From Scytalidium lignicola (Eukaryota; Ascomycota; Leotiomycetes), in NCBI GenBank assembly GCA_002812745.2, contig NCSJ02000009.1, positions 124,001 to 188,000 of the forward strand: DNA of 64,000 bases. Reading direction: 5' to 3'. Numbering within the stretch: position 1 is the first letter of the stretch; every line of letters begins with the position of its first letter. Of the stretch, positions 13,354 to 25,000 are shown piece by piece. Made by a program: the position numbers and the translations under genes. Under the pieces are notes generated by a model that was given only the letters and a program-made list of their open reading frames with translations, did not search any database and was not told where the DNA came from.

Positions 13354-14143
13354 TTTTCGAAAGATTCAGAATTGGAGTAGTTGCTGTCTCCTGTTTCGTC
13401 ACAGCGCACAGCCCGTGGCTCGAGGCCCTTAGCCAGTGTCGAGTTATAAAGGAGGGTCGACGGTCGTAGGCATCTGGAAGTGGCTATGCAGGTCGGTCTG
13501 CCTTGTGCAAGAAAAAATGTATAACTTGGATATCTGGGCTATGGGCACAATGTATATAAGTAGATACTCTCTGAAATTGATGGAAAACACGGTGGTGACT
13601 GATGGCAATCGCTCAACCAGCGGATCCACAGCCAAGATTGGACAAGAGCTTGGCTGGTATAACCACTGTCGTAACGGTCCCAAACAATGCTCACAAAAAG
13701 TCGCGAATGTCTCACGACCGTCATGGAAAGGGGGATATCAATGTAATTTCTGGGGGGTGTCTCTTTACCTTTTCTTGACCGAAGAAGCACTGAATGGGCT
13801 TCTGCTCTGCGTATCAGTCGATGTGGAGTAAGGAAGGTGAGGTTCTCGATGGACTGGCGCCGGTGGTGAGGAAACGGAGAGGAGCAAGCCCATCAGATAA
13901 CAGGCGTGGCAGAGCGAGGCGTGTCAGGAAGAATTCTGCAGATGCTCGGGCCACATTCGAAGAAGCAGCGGCAAATCAGAGTGGACGAGCGAGGTTGGTT
14001 CCTTCCCGATCAAGGATGCACAGTCATTGGGGGAGGAGCCAGCATTCGATCATGGATCTGAGTGACCGCAAGATGCAAGACGAACACAGAGGCACAGAGA
14101 GAATGGGGATTTCAACTTGTGGAGCGGCAAAAGCACACAGATT

Positions 14144-14150
14144 GAGGCTG
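14144..14150 (+). promoter_or_regulatory. Candidate calcineurin/Crz1 core site (GAGGCTG)
   Basis: GAGGCTG lies about 790 bases upstream of the PMC1 start. It matches the core of the yeast calcineurin-dependent response element. A 7-base match occurs often by chance, so this is only suggestive. Confidence 0.25.
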
Positions 14151-15020
14151 TGCTTCGCTAGCTCTGGGAATCGCTAGCCGCCGCCGAGGAAGAGGTGTAG
14201 TCATAATGTGAGTCGACCATGTCGCATAGCTGCGAGCGAAAACCTGGAGAACTGGAGGTTCCGGGATTGGATTGTGAGACAGGATCGTTCTGGGTTTTTC
14301 CTTGCCATCCATCATCGTGGAGCTTTGAAGCTCTCTTGACTTCTCCGTCGCGATACATCAAAATAATCGAGTGTGCACCAGCCGAGCTTCTACGGTGCCT
14401 GTTTGCTGTGTCTAGAACACCACCGCTTGCCCCCATTGGGCCTAGCTGCCGCTCGCTCAGCAAGGATCCTTGAAACCATGGCTTCAGGTTCATATCCGCG
14501 GGCTCCACACAAGGACTCGGGCGAAATTTCACTAAAAAATGCGCTTTTGTACCGTACTTGTCGTATAAGTTACGGCTCCTTCGAAGTTAAAAATGCGATC
14601 GCCATCTGATTTCTCGCTACTGTACAATACTATAACACGTGCAAAATAACACCCGGATCCAGCAAAGCTTCAGAGGCCAGATGCTGCATTCTGGTTAGAA
14701 ATCCGCCACGTCCGCAGCTTCCGCCGGTCGCATAGCCTGGCCCAAAAGGTTAACTCTAGTGCCAATCCAATCAGCGCCTGTGGATTTTCTAGAAAACATG
14801 CAAGGAAAACTTCCGAATCGCTGAGGTTGGGGACAGCTCACCTGCAGCTTCCGATGCCATCTCGTTCCTTCGGATCCTATCAGATCTTCGAGCCATTGAG
14901 CAATTTGGAATGTGCAGCTTGAAAAATGATACCCCACAAGTTAACGCTTTTCCATATCCGGAAGGTCAAGTCCCCATCCCGGCAAAAAAGACGGCTTGTT
15001 ATTTCTGAAAGACATATTAC

Positions 15021-15145
15021 TACTGTACAGTACAGTACCGTACAGTACAACACTGCATTGTTACGGGGTACAGCTTGCGAGGCAGACTAGCTTGTTCCCA
15101 GTACTGTAGTGTACGTAACGTACTATGCTGCTTCCTACAGTATAA
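15021..15145. repeat. TACTGTAC / GTAC-rich palindromic repeat cluster
   Basis: Overlapping TACTGTAC, TACAGTAC and CCGTAC units fill 15021-15049. A second group (GTACTGTAG, GTACGTAACGTAC, CTACAGTA) covers 15101-15142. TACTGTAC also occurs alone at 14618. The units are close to self-complementary, so the stretch could form hairpins. A similar cluster lies at 46681-46790. Confidence 0.7.
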
Positions 15146-16309
15146 GTTTTGATGGTCCCAGCAATGTGCTACCGCTGTTGCCCAGCATCACGAAGCACAA
15201 CGAGGTACGTAAGACGAGGCTGAGCCAGAAGTATTCGTAAGTGCTCCAGCTGGAGAAAAGCCCGACAAGGCTGTCATTCAACCTCGCGACACCCATCTTG
15301 TGCCCCAACAAAGCAAGTGGAAGTATTGCCCTGACAACTCCAAAGGACCTATATCTCTTGGTATTGATAAACACTTAATATCAATCTAACTCGCACCACC
15401 GATGGTCAGGCGGATTACCATATCCGTAACACCACTAGTTACACCTCTTGGTTTAATAGCATAGCCTCCTTGACGAATATGGCAAGTCCCACGGGTCTTT
15501 ATCGGATCCCACTTTGGCGGAAAGAAAGGTGGGAGATACTTGTATTACCCGTCCCATGCCGTTCTTCATAGCATGACACGCATGATTCTTGATGGAATAA
15601 CCTTTTCACTGCAAATTACCTATTCGAGGCTAGTCTCGCTACCCTGACCCATCAAAAACATCGGGATGGCGGGAGATAAGCGAGACCCTCTCGGCAGGCA
15701 CGCATGGCATGGTTTTTTTTTTTTCCTTCAACATCCAGATTTTCCGAAAAAGAGGATGGCAAAATAATCTCTTCCGAACAGGTGGCGAAAGGGGCTGAGT
15801 ATTTTGCCTCATAGTCGATCGACCTTCTTTTCTGACAGTCTGACTTACAGTATGACTACCTTCCCGGCTGTACGGAGGCGGTTTTTAACATCAGCTGCCC
15901 TTAGATAGCATAAAATACAAAACGATCCTTGATGTTGCCACGCTCGTGATAGGAGGCTGTACTTGATTGGAACCAGGTATACCGAAGTCACGGAAGGTGC
16001 ATTATCTTAGGAACCTACCACGCCTACGTCAACACTTCTGCAAATACCAAGTACAGGAAAACTAGACACGACTTATGCCAAGAAATATATTCTCTAATGT
16101 AAATAGGTCCTGCTAGAATGGAGATAGTGTAATTCAACTACGACTCGCTGTTGCAAAACAAAATGCCTCATCTAAAACTACCTAATGCCGTAATCTGTCT
16201 ACCCGGTCCCTAAAACGCCTAAGAAAATATGTATAAGAAAAGTAAAAATAGTCNAAAAAGTCTTTCGCCGGGCATAACAAAAGAGATTCTCCAAACCGTG
16301 GAATCAAAA

Positions 16310-17848
16310 TTATTTCTTCGTAGTAAATTCATGTCTGCTTGTGAAGCCTGGTTGTAGTGTTATCTCCACTTCCTGGTCTTTGGGCACCATCTCATGGTCT
16401 AGGTCCCATCCAAGACGTCGACAAAGCTCAGCCACAACGACGTCGCAATCGCCAAGCATATCGATATCAAAGTTAACATGTGAGACGGGGGTTCTTGAAA
16501 TGTACATCTGCGGTATGTTTGCTGGCAGGAAAGGGACAACTTCAGAGACAGGTGCAACCTTCAGTGAAGTTCCTATGACGATGACCAAGTCTACAAGATC
16601 TCTGTCGTGTTTAGTAAGTCTTTCTGAGAAGCGATCGGGAAGAGCTTCCCCGAAGAAAGTGATATCAGGCTTCATCACTCCGGCGGCTGGGATATCATAA
16701 TCGTCTTCTGAAGACGAGTCTGCGTTTTCGTCAAAACGCCGGCGTTTCTTGTCGGAGCCATTGGAACGCTTACGTTTCATAGCTGCTGGTGCTTGCAAAT
16801 TGCGAAGGTTTTGAATGCATTGAGGACAGCGAGGAATATTCCCTGCTATGACATCTGGAAAGATGGTCTCTCCGGGAACTTGATAGTGACATTCGACGCA
16901 TGAAGCAGTTGCGAATGATCCATGACATTGAATCAACTTTTCTGGAAGAATGCCGGCTATAGATTCTATATTGTCGATATTTTGGGAATAGTTTGTCAAT
17001 AGTTTGCCTTTTTGTTGCAATAGATAGATAAACTTGTGAGTTGGTGTGTAACGATCTGTGCTCGGAAGAATATCCTTTGCAATCGAATAAAAGATGCTTG
17101 GATCTTGCCGAAATATATCAATATCGAAGACTTCCTGGGGGTCGTTAAGACCAAGATATTCAAGTTTAGAATAGAGACCTGTGTCCTTAGATCGGAAATC
17201 CGGGATGCCTAGGGATGTTGAGATACCAGCACCTGTAAGTACGATGATGTTTCTTGATTTCTTCAACAGCTCAACAGCATCATCCACTGTATTGTACTGC
17301 GGTAGCTTGATTCGTTTGGATAACTCACGGCTCAGAGCAAGACTGAGTAACCCATAATAAGCATCATCAGGAGAGCCTTCAAGAAAAGGGGGCGGACGGA
17401 GACCAAAAGCGGTCAGGAGTTTTTTAGCACTGATAGTTCCAGCTTCTACAGTTCTTTTGCAGAATTCTTCAGGGCCAAAAGTACGCAGCTGCTGCCGATA
17501 CACCACAGCCTCCTCAAGGGTACATGCGTCCGGCTCTACAGGCTGACCTTAGTGCGTTCGCAAGAGAGGAAGTCCTGAATACTTACCACCATTGAAAAGA
17601 TGTTCATCTCCCATCTCTTGGATAGTATCCTCAAATAGAGAAGCCATCTCCCAATTTTCGCTGTCATCATCTGCCTCCCCTTCTGCGCCATCTTCGGAGC
17701 TCTCAGGAACTTCAATGTTCTCAGCACGTGCAAAATCACCTGCTAGCTTGTCTACAGAAACAGAATCATTATCTGACTCAGAATTGTGCGCCTCTGGGCC
17801 AGGGCCGCTGATAGACGGTTGCGGAGATTCCTTTCCGCTTGGATCCAT
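16310..17848 (-). CDS. SIR2: NAD+-dependent histone deacetylase, Sir2/Hst1 class
   Basis: Class I sirtuin that removes acetyl groups from histone tails using NAD+, for silencing and rDNA stability. Exons 17587-17848 and 16310-17535 give 495 aa. The N-terminal part is acidic ([18 protein letters not shown]). The Sir2 N-terminal helical region follows ([21 protein letters not shown]). The catalytic core shows [15 protein letters not shown] (NAD+ binding), YSQNIDN, the catalytic histidine in CHGSF, a zinc ribbon with CVEC and CPQC, and [13 protein letters not shown] basic/acidic insert with [14 protein letters not shown] splits the zinc module and may be a nuclear localisation signal. Divergent from the FUSC gene over 296 bases. 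An N at 16254 lies in the 3' flank. Confidence 0.95.
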
Positions 17849-18144
17849 CTTCTAAATGTAGCTGGTCTGTTGGAAATTTAACAAAGAAGGGCAAAAGATT
17901 AGGGAAAAGGTTGCCACGCTCTGATCTAGATATCCCGGGGCGGTTAAATAAAATTCCTGAACCAATGAACGCGCTGAAAGGCCGCTAACGAAACTTTAAA
18001 TTCCCTAGCTTCAAGTTACCCCAAACGTCCTGCAGGATGACGGGGATGAGTCTAGTTGACATTAGTTAAGCATAATGTGAGCCCCAGTCAAGCATCACAT
18101 CCAATACCGATTTCAAACCATGTGTGAGTCTCAGAGTTATAGCA

Positions 18145-21100
18145 ATGGCATCTTCGAAGGACAGTGAAGGCGACCAAGCTCCTCAATTCGCCGTAACTTC
18201 GGACCCTCTCAGATCGGAAGGGCCGAAGCGACGTAGTTCCAAGGCAATACGTGATGAATCTTTGTCCCAAAACCGCCGGCGGCGGCTATCAAGTGTCGTT
18301 AGATATGGATCAAAACACATTCGTCTCGAGGAGCCTCAGAGAGAACGCCAGAGACCTATATCTACGGCTTCTAGCATCTATATGGGCTCTTATGTTCATA
18401 GTCCACGTCGATCAGTGTCAAGAAGTGGTGTAAGAAGTTCCGGTGCATCGACACCGATTTCTCCTCGTTATAGCATGAGTCAAACCCAATTGAATTTTCT
18501 GTTGCAAGACCTCTATCTAGAATTGGAAACCTATGGCGTAGAAGAATACCGAGATGGCTTTTTTGACGCCGCTTTTTTAAAACCACCGAAAGTTAATCAT
18601 GAGGATCTCATGAAAGATGCTGAAGATACTCTTCCATGGCGCTTGCGGAAAACCCATCCTCTTTCTGTTATGGACTTCTTGCCCAAACAAGTGCATGAAG
18701 CAAAGACGGTGTTTCTCAAGATTACAACAACACGAGCTGGAATAAAGCTTACAAAGTCGTTTTTGGCNTTTTTTTGTTGCATATATATTATGCCTAGTAC
18801 CAGTTATTCATAATTGGCTTGGGCGGTATAGCTATATCATGATCATATCCACCATCATAAATCATCCTGGAAGAGCAGTTGGCTCACAAATCGATGGAAT
18901 GGTTCTTACAATAGTTGGAACAGCATTCGGACTAGGTTGGGGCTCCTTTGCCCTATGGGTATCAGATAGTACCCCTGTGGCAATGCGTGGTTATGGTGGA
19001 ATTCTTGCCATCTTTCAGCTCCTCGCCATCGGCGGAATAGCAGCTCTTAGATCATATTACATTAGACTATATCAGCTTGTTCTTTGTGCAGGTATTTCTC
19101 TCATCTTCACTGTCCTTGTAGGCACCTCACAGAAAATTATATGGTCGAAGCTATATACTTATGGGATCTCTTGGTTGTTTGGACAAGCGATTTGTCTTTT
19201 AATATGCTGCACTATATTCCCTGATGCTGGAGCCCGTCCCTTGGCTGTCGCATTGCATGATGCCTTTGCAGTTATGCAAGATAGTCTTGTTCTGCCACAA
19301 TCAGATAATACCACTATGCACCGACGATTAGCTCAGACCTTCGTTGATCTCTCACAGGCATACCGAGACCTTGTCCTCGATATTTCGGTTACTCGTTTTC
19401 GGCCAAAAGATGTCCTAGCACTGCGAAATCTCATGCAGGGTGTGGTTAGATCGCTCTTATCCCTAAAGATGGAAACTGAATTATTTGACTTTGAGACAAG
19501 CAGAAGTCCTCATGAGAGTTCTAGCGAATCTTCATCGCCAGCAGTATCTGGCGTTACTTTGGATAGTTCTCAAGCAGGAAATAAAGCTGTTATAGATGTT
19601 GACACCCCAAATTTGGAACCTCCCATTTTTAGGACAGATACTGAGGAAAGGGCAGTGAAGCTTGTGTCAAATAAGCTAGCCAAGCCAACTCTGGATCTCT
19701 TATCTGATATAAGATCGTCGCTATCTAGATGTGATACGGTCTTAATGGATATGTCAGGGTATCGGAAGTATTTAGGGCCTCCGCTGGAAGTGTCGGATGA
19801 TATTCTTGGAGCATTGGTAAAGCTCCGGAGAGCAATGGTCCACTATGACAAGCAAGAAGCTGGGCTATTGGATGACCCAGCTCTCCCATCATCCTACTCC
19901 GATCACGCAGAAGTGGTAGAGCTATTCCTTTTCGTTCGGCCAGTTAGGCAAGCTGCAACCACGGTGGAGGCTCTTATTATGAAGGTCATGGAAATGCAGC
20001 AGAGACGATCAGGATGGCGATTATATTTACCATCCTACTCAATTCAAAAAGCTCTCTCCCGTACAAATGCACAAGTGCGGCACGATCGAGGAGGGCTGAC
20101 AGCAGGTTTCTATTTTAAAAGCCAGCAGCGGCTTGCCGAAGTTATGAAAGGTATGACTAATGTGTATAGACCTCTACGTCCTAAGCCAAATGCAGACCAC
20201 AAAGACTCTGAATCAGATTCTGCTGCGACCGGTTTAGAGACTGTGGAGACTTTGGGTGCCTATGAAGAAGAAAAGAACACCAGCATACACCCAAATGCAT
20301 CTTCAACGACGAAACTGCGATATAAAATTTGGTTGGTTCTTCACCGTCTGCAAGGATTTGAGACAAGATTTGCTCTTAAAGTCGCTTTTGCAACAACTCT
20401 GTTGTCTATTCCGGCTTGGCTAGAACAGAGTAGAGGATGGTGGAATCAGAATGAGAGTTGGTGGGCAGTTGTTTTTGTGTGGCTGATGATGCATCCAAGG
20501 TGACTACCCTCGTAATAGTTTTCCATACAAGTTTTGCTAACTTTTAATCTTTAGAGTGGGTGGGAATATCCAAGATCTAGTAACCAGGGCCCTTTGTGGA
20601 ATCCTAGGGGCGCTATGGGGAGGGCTTGCTTATCGTGCTGGGAATGGTAATCCCTATGTAATGGCTGTCTTTGCAGCGATCTATATGATTCCTATGATGT
20701 ATCGGTATACACAAAGTACGCACCCTCGATCAGGGCTTGTTGGATGTATATCGTATGTTGCCATATCGACCGCCGCATACAATGCTGCTGGACTGCCATC
20801 TGTTACGAAGATTGCATGGACGCGTGGTGTTGCAATCGTCATTGGAGTGGTGTCGGCTGTATTAATGAATTCAATGCTTTGGCCATTCGTAGCTAGACAT
20901 GAGCTTCGAAAAGCTCTCTCAGCTATGCTGGTATATTCGAGTGTCATTTATCGGGGTAAGGCCCTTCTTTTCTAGACTGTTTTCCATATCTGACTCTTTG
21001 CAATAAAGGAGTTGTGGCAAAATATGTCTACTACGAAGCAGGAGAACAACCAGGCCCTGAGGATATTAGGCAATCCGGTCAGTTAATCCATTCCACTTTA

Positions 21101-21862
21101 TGTAATCTCTATGCACTAAACTATAATTCTACAGAAATTACAGAGGGTCGCCTTCGTGAAGGTTTTGTACGAATCCGTGAGCTTATGGTATACACTATGT
21201 CTAAAATTAATTAACTTTCACTGAGCTTACTATATGAAAGGCTTTGACCCGCCACGAGATACGTCTTCGTGGCCCGTTTAATCCACTCCCATATTCAGCT
21301 CTCATAGATTGCTGTGAGAGANTTTTTTGAGTATATGGTTACCATCCGGCAGTCGTCACTATTTTATCATCCTCATTATCTGGCCGATAATGAACAAGCG
21401 TCCATGAGTTTACTTTCCTATCGCCGGGATGCAGTAGCAGCAATTCTCATGAACTTATATGTACTAGCTGGTGCACTAAGAGTCAATCGCAAAGTACCAG
21501 TACGTAGCAATGCATCCTTAGGATAATCGCAAAACTAATATTAAACAGAGATATCTTCCAAGCTCGGCGGCAGCTAGAAAACGACTTCTAGACCATATGG
21601 CTGAAATAGATACTAACCTATCCCCACACGAAGAAAACGCGGGGAGTAGTACTGCGCCTGATTCCAGCGACAAGGAAATGCGAAAATGGTCACAAATATA
21701 CAGTTACTCTTACAGTCAAAGTTTGACAGGATGTGTCCAACAACTAGAACAGCTTGAAAAATATGTCAAAGACATCGTTGGAGAACAAGGGTGAGCCACT
21801 CTCCAACTTCCTCTACATCCAGAGTATAAATGCTGATTCGATCTAGATTTGACCCAATCTAA
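18145..21862 (+). CDS. FUSC/aromatic-acid-exporter-like multispanning membrane protein (DUF2421; Bre4-like)
   Basis: Putative efflux-type transporter, probably of the plasma membrane or endomembranes; substrate unknown. Exons: 18145-20499, 20555-20955, 21009-21187, 21241-21499, 21549-21790 and probably 21847-21862 (about 1149 aa). Stopping at the TGA at 21792 instead would give 1145 aa. A basic Ser-rich N-tail precedes two hydrophobic blocks: AFFVAYILCLVP onward with VGSQIDGMVLTIVGTAFGLGWG, then after a long cytosolic stretch GNIQDLVTRALCGILGALWG and VAIVIGVVSAVLMN. The C-terminal DUF2421-like region contains HEIRLRGPFNPLPYSALI and RRDAVAAILMNLYVLAGALR. Two Ns (18768 and 21322) each break the frame, and both segments read through only if the N is removed. 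The GTG at 18124 is not taken as the start. Confidence 0.85.
18768..18768. other. Spurious N that breaks the FUSC reading frame
   Basis: N before a run of seven T. As written the frame stops within 16 codons. With the N deleted it continues as KSFLAFFVAYILCLVP into the downstream ORF. Confidence 0.9.
21322..21322. other. Spurious N in FUSC exon 4
   Basis: N before six T. Deleting it joins PFNPLPYSALIDCCER to FFEYMVTIRQSSLFY in one frame and makes exon 4 a multiple of three. Confidence 0.9.
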
Positions 21863-22056
21863 CTATTGAATAAGGATACTACGGTCGAGAGGACATGGCA
21901 TAGAAATTATTGTCGGGGTAAAGCCGCTATATTGTATCCAAGAGTCATGGTAGTCTATCCAACCTGAACATAAGTTTACAAAAGTATCCTGTGACCCTGA
22001 TATCCTCTTTTCCGAAACCCAGACATATTCCTCCCCGAACTCCCAATGCAATGCTC

Positions 22057-25000
22057 TTAATACATCATTTCATTAATAATATCCCGAAGTACTGGTCTTC
22101 CTGATAACAATGCCTTTTCTCCGGCCCTAATCCTCTTGGGATGATGCTGTCCGACTCGTGGGCTATTCTCTAGAGAATATTCCCTCTTTGCGGTCTTCTC
22201 CTTTAAAGGGTGCGATTGTGTAGTAGCTGGCCGACTTGATATACTAGCCGTAACTTGCGTAGCCATCTCATCAAACACATGGGACTCAATCGCATATCTA
22301 GGCAAAGCATATACCCATCCCTTCTCTTCCATTAAACGGACAAATTTTGCCACCATTTCCTCGCTATGCCCATTTCCAAGAAGCGTTTCTTTACTTCCAA
22401 TAACCAATAACTTCGTTTTAGCCCTAGTAAATGCAACATTTATCCTTCTCCAGTCTTTAAGGAGCTCCCCGATAGACTTGGATTCATTGCTTCGGACAAG
22501 ACTCAAAATCACTACTTCTTTATCCCGGCCTTGGAAACGATCTGCGGTATGCATCTCAACATCAGAATGATTGCGAAGTCCATGTTTTAAAAGCGCAAGC
22601 TGTGATCGATAGTGGGTCATCACACCAATTGCGTTGGAAGGCATTCCAACACTAAGGAGGCTCTCAACAAGTTGCGTGCAGATAGCTGCTTCAGTGTGGT
22701 TGACGATTCGGTTGCCCTTGGCTTCTTCTTCTCTAGAAGCTGGAAGGAGAGTGTCGGTATTTATGAAGGCTACTTTTATTTCTGGATCAAGTAGGTCCCG
22801 AATCCAGCAGTTGCCACGTACAGGCCCTGCACAAGGTGACTTGGTGCTATACGATAATGTCGACTGGGCGAAGTGATGATGTCTTAACCCATCCATGTTT
22901 GGGATTCTTATGCAAGATTCTGCCACTTCCTGACTCCCACACTTCAATCTTCCGTTGTAAATGAGATTATTGCTTAACGTCATGACTTCACTACACATGC
23001 GATACTGGTGCTCGAGGTAAACTACTGAATTCGGGTGTGAATCAGAAAGGAGCTTGAAGAGACTGACATCTAGACCTCCTTTTTTAGCTTCATCATTGGC
23101 AACGAGAGGTGGAAGTTGATAGTGGTCACCGACGAGGATGAAAGTTCGTGCCAGCCGAATCGGTCCAAGACATACTGGTAAAGTAATCTGAGAGGCTTCA
23201 TCAACAATACAGTAGTCGAATGTTCGTTCATTGAAAATAGGGTGGTTGATTCCGAGGCACGTAGTTGCCACGATAGGTGTCTCGTGCCATGCCGCCTCAA
23301 TTTCTTCGAAAGATGACTTGGGTGTCCCAGCAAGTATTGAAAACTCCTGGACCTCGGGACTGACCTTAGCAGCGGTACCAAGACGTAATATAGGGATTTG
23401 ATCGTCTCGTAATTTAAGAAGGATGTTATCGACAGCAGTGTGAGTGTAAGAGGTAAGCAAAACGCTCTTCTTCTGAGAGACTAAAGCTCTAATAATGTGG
23501 GCGATAGTAGTTGTCTTCCCAGTACCAGGCATACCAAGGACTAGTGCATAATCCTCGGCAGTCATGACTTTGTCAAGAGCTCGTCTCTGATCAACATTGA
23601 GGTGGGCATCCCTATCCACGGTATATGCTGTAGAATTCACCTTGAAGCGCGGTTCGACCAGATCCACTACCAGGTTTCTGATTTTTTGGGAACCGAATGG
23701 ACCATCTGCCATAATCTGGATAAGGTTGTTACGGGCAGTAGCCATTCCATTACTGAATTCGTCTTTGTCAAGCCTGTACTCCATTGGCCCCTCAACAATC
23801 TTACCCTGGGATTGTTCAACAGTGGACCCCTCTGGCGCTACTTCCATAATACTCGCGAAGACTTGGTTATCAACTTCATCAAATTTAGGACCTCGGATAC
23901 GTGCGTTATGGAGCCGTCGATCAACAGCAACAGTTATTCGGTTCTTCCGTACTTGGGTGACATATCCCTTTGCTAGTGCAAAGTGACCCTTTTCATCTGA
24001 TATAACGATGGGCTCCCCAACAAGAATCTGCGAATCCAAGAAAGACAGGGTGTTGGATGGATCTTTCTTTACCAAAGTATATCGGTATCTATTAATCTTG
24101 GGGTTATCAATTTCCTCGTATGCAGAACCAGGTTCGATGATCACATTCGAAAAGCATCTGCCACGTTTCTCACGCTCGGAGCTAACCATGGTCCATAGTT
24201 CTCTTCGAAATTTTAATGATTCTTTCTCTTCTTTCGTAAGGAGATCGTCCCATTTGAGAAAAAATTCTTTGTGCTTGGGTGTGAGATGCTTGACCACTTC
24301 ATCAAATTTGCCCTTCATTCCACTTGTTTCACCTGTTCCATCATCTGCCAGCTTGTGGTATATGAAACAGGGAACCTTGGCGTAACAACGACCGCACATG
24401 TTCTCTTTCTTCAACATTTGTGGAAGTTGAGCATGACGTTCTCGGACAAAGCATGCTAATTCATTGCGCTGCATAATCATATGGCGAAGTTCATGCCGGA
24501 TTGTTGGAATTCGGATCGTTTCAGACGTCTCCATATAGTAGAGAATACCATATGCAATTTCAATATCATATCTGTCGGATAAAAGCAGATTATAGAGAGC
24601 GGTTTGTGCTCTATGAGCCGCAGTAGGGTTTTTGCCTGTCTTTACTTCAAATGGAACCGTCAAGGTTCTTTCCCTTTTCCCATCTCGCATAGTGACCTGC
24701 ACGGTGGCATCGATATTTCCCTTGAGTCCATACATTGGCGACCAAACATGTTCTTCAACATCCAAAAGCTTACTGACACACATTGTAGCTTTTTCACCAT
24801 TACCGGCCTTGACAATTGCTCCTTCCTGCAATTTGTTAGCGAGAGCGTTGCAAAATCATGACTGAAATTTCTACCTTTGGCTGAGACGATACGAAGAGTT
24901 CTGCCCATGCCTGAAGTTCACCCATCTTACTTCTTAGATATTCAACAGCCTGCGGAATCTGAAGTTTGATCGTATATAAATCCTCAACATGTCGAAGAGC

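Larger units (their letters stand above)
13354..16309. other. Long gene-poor region between PMC1 and SIR2
   Basis: 2956 bases. It holds the PMC1 upstream region and the SIR2 3' side. ORFs of 60-130 codons occur on both strands (largest 13436-13831, 13794-14177 and 14158-14532) but none shows a recognisable family or plausible splicing. The middle carries a dense TACTGTAC/GTAC cluster (15021-15145) and a 12-T run ending at 15724. Confidence 0.55.

Noticed and set aside
13436..14609. Several 60-130-codon ORFs on both strands upstream of PMC1
   Set aside because: They overlap each other in different frames, lack family signals, and lie in probable regulatory DNA.
18124..18124. GTG at 18124 as the FUSC start
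   Set aside because: A non-ATG start is not needed; an ATG in the same frame lies 21 bases downstream.
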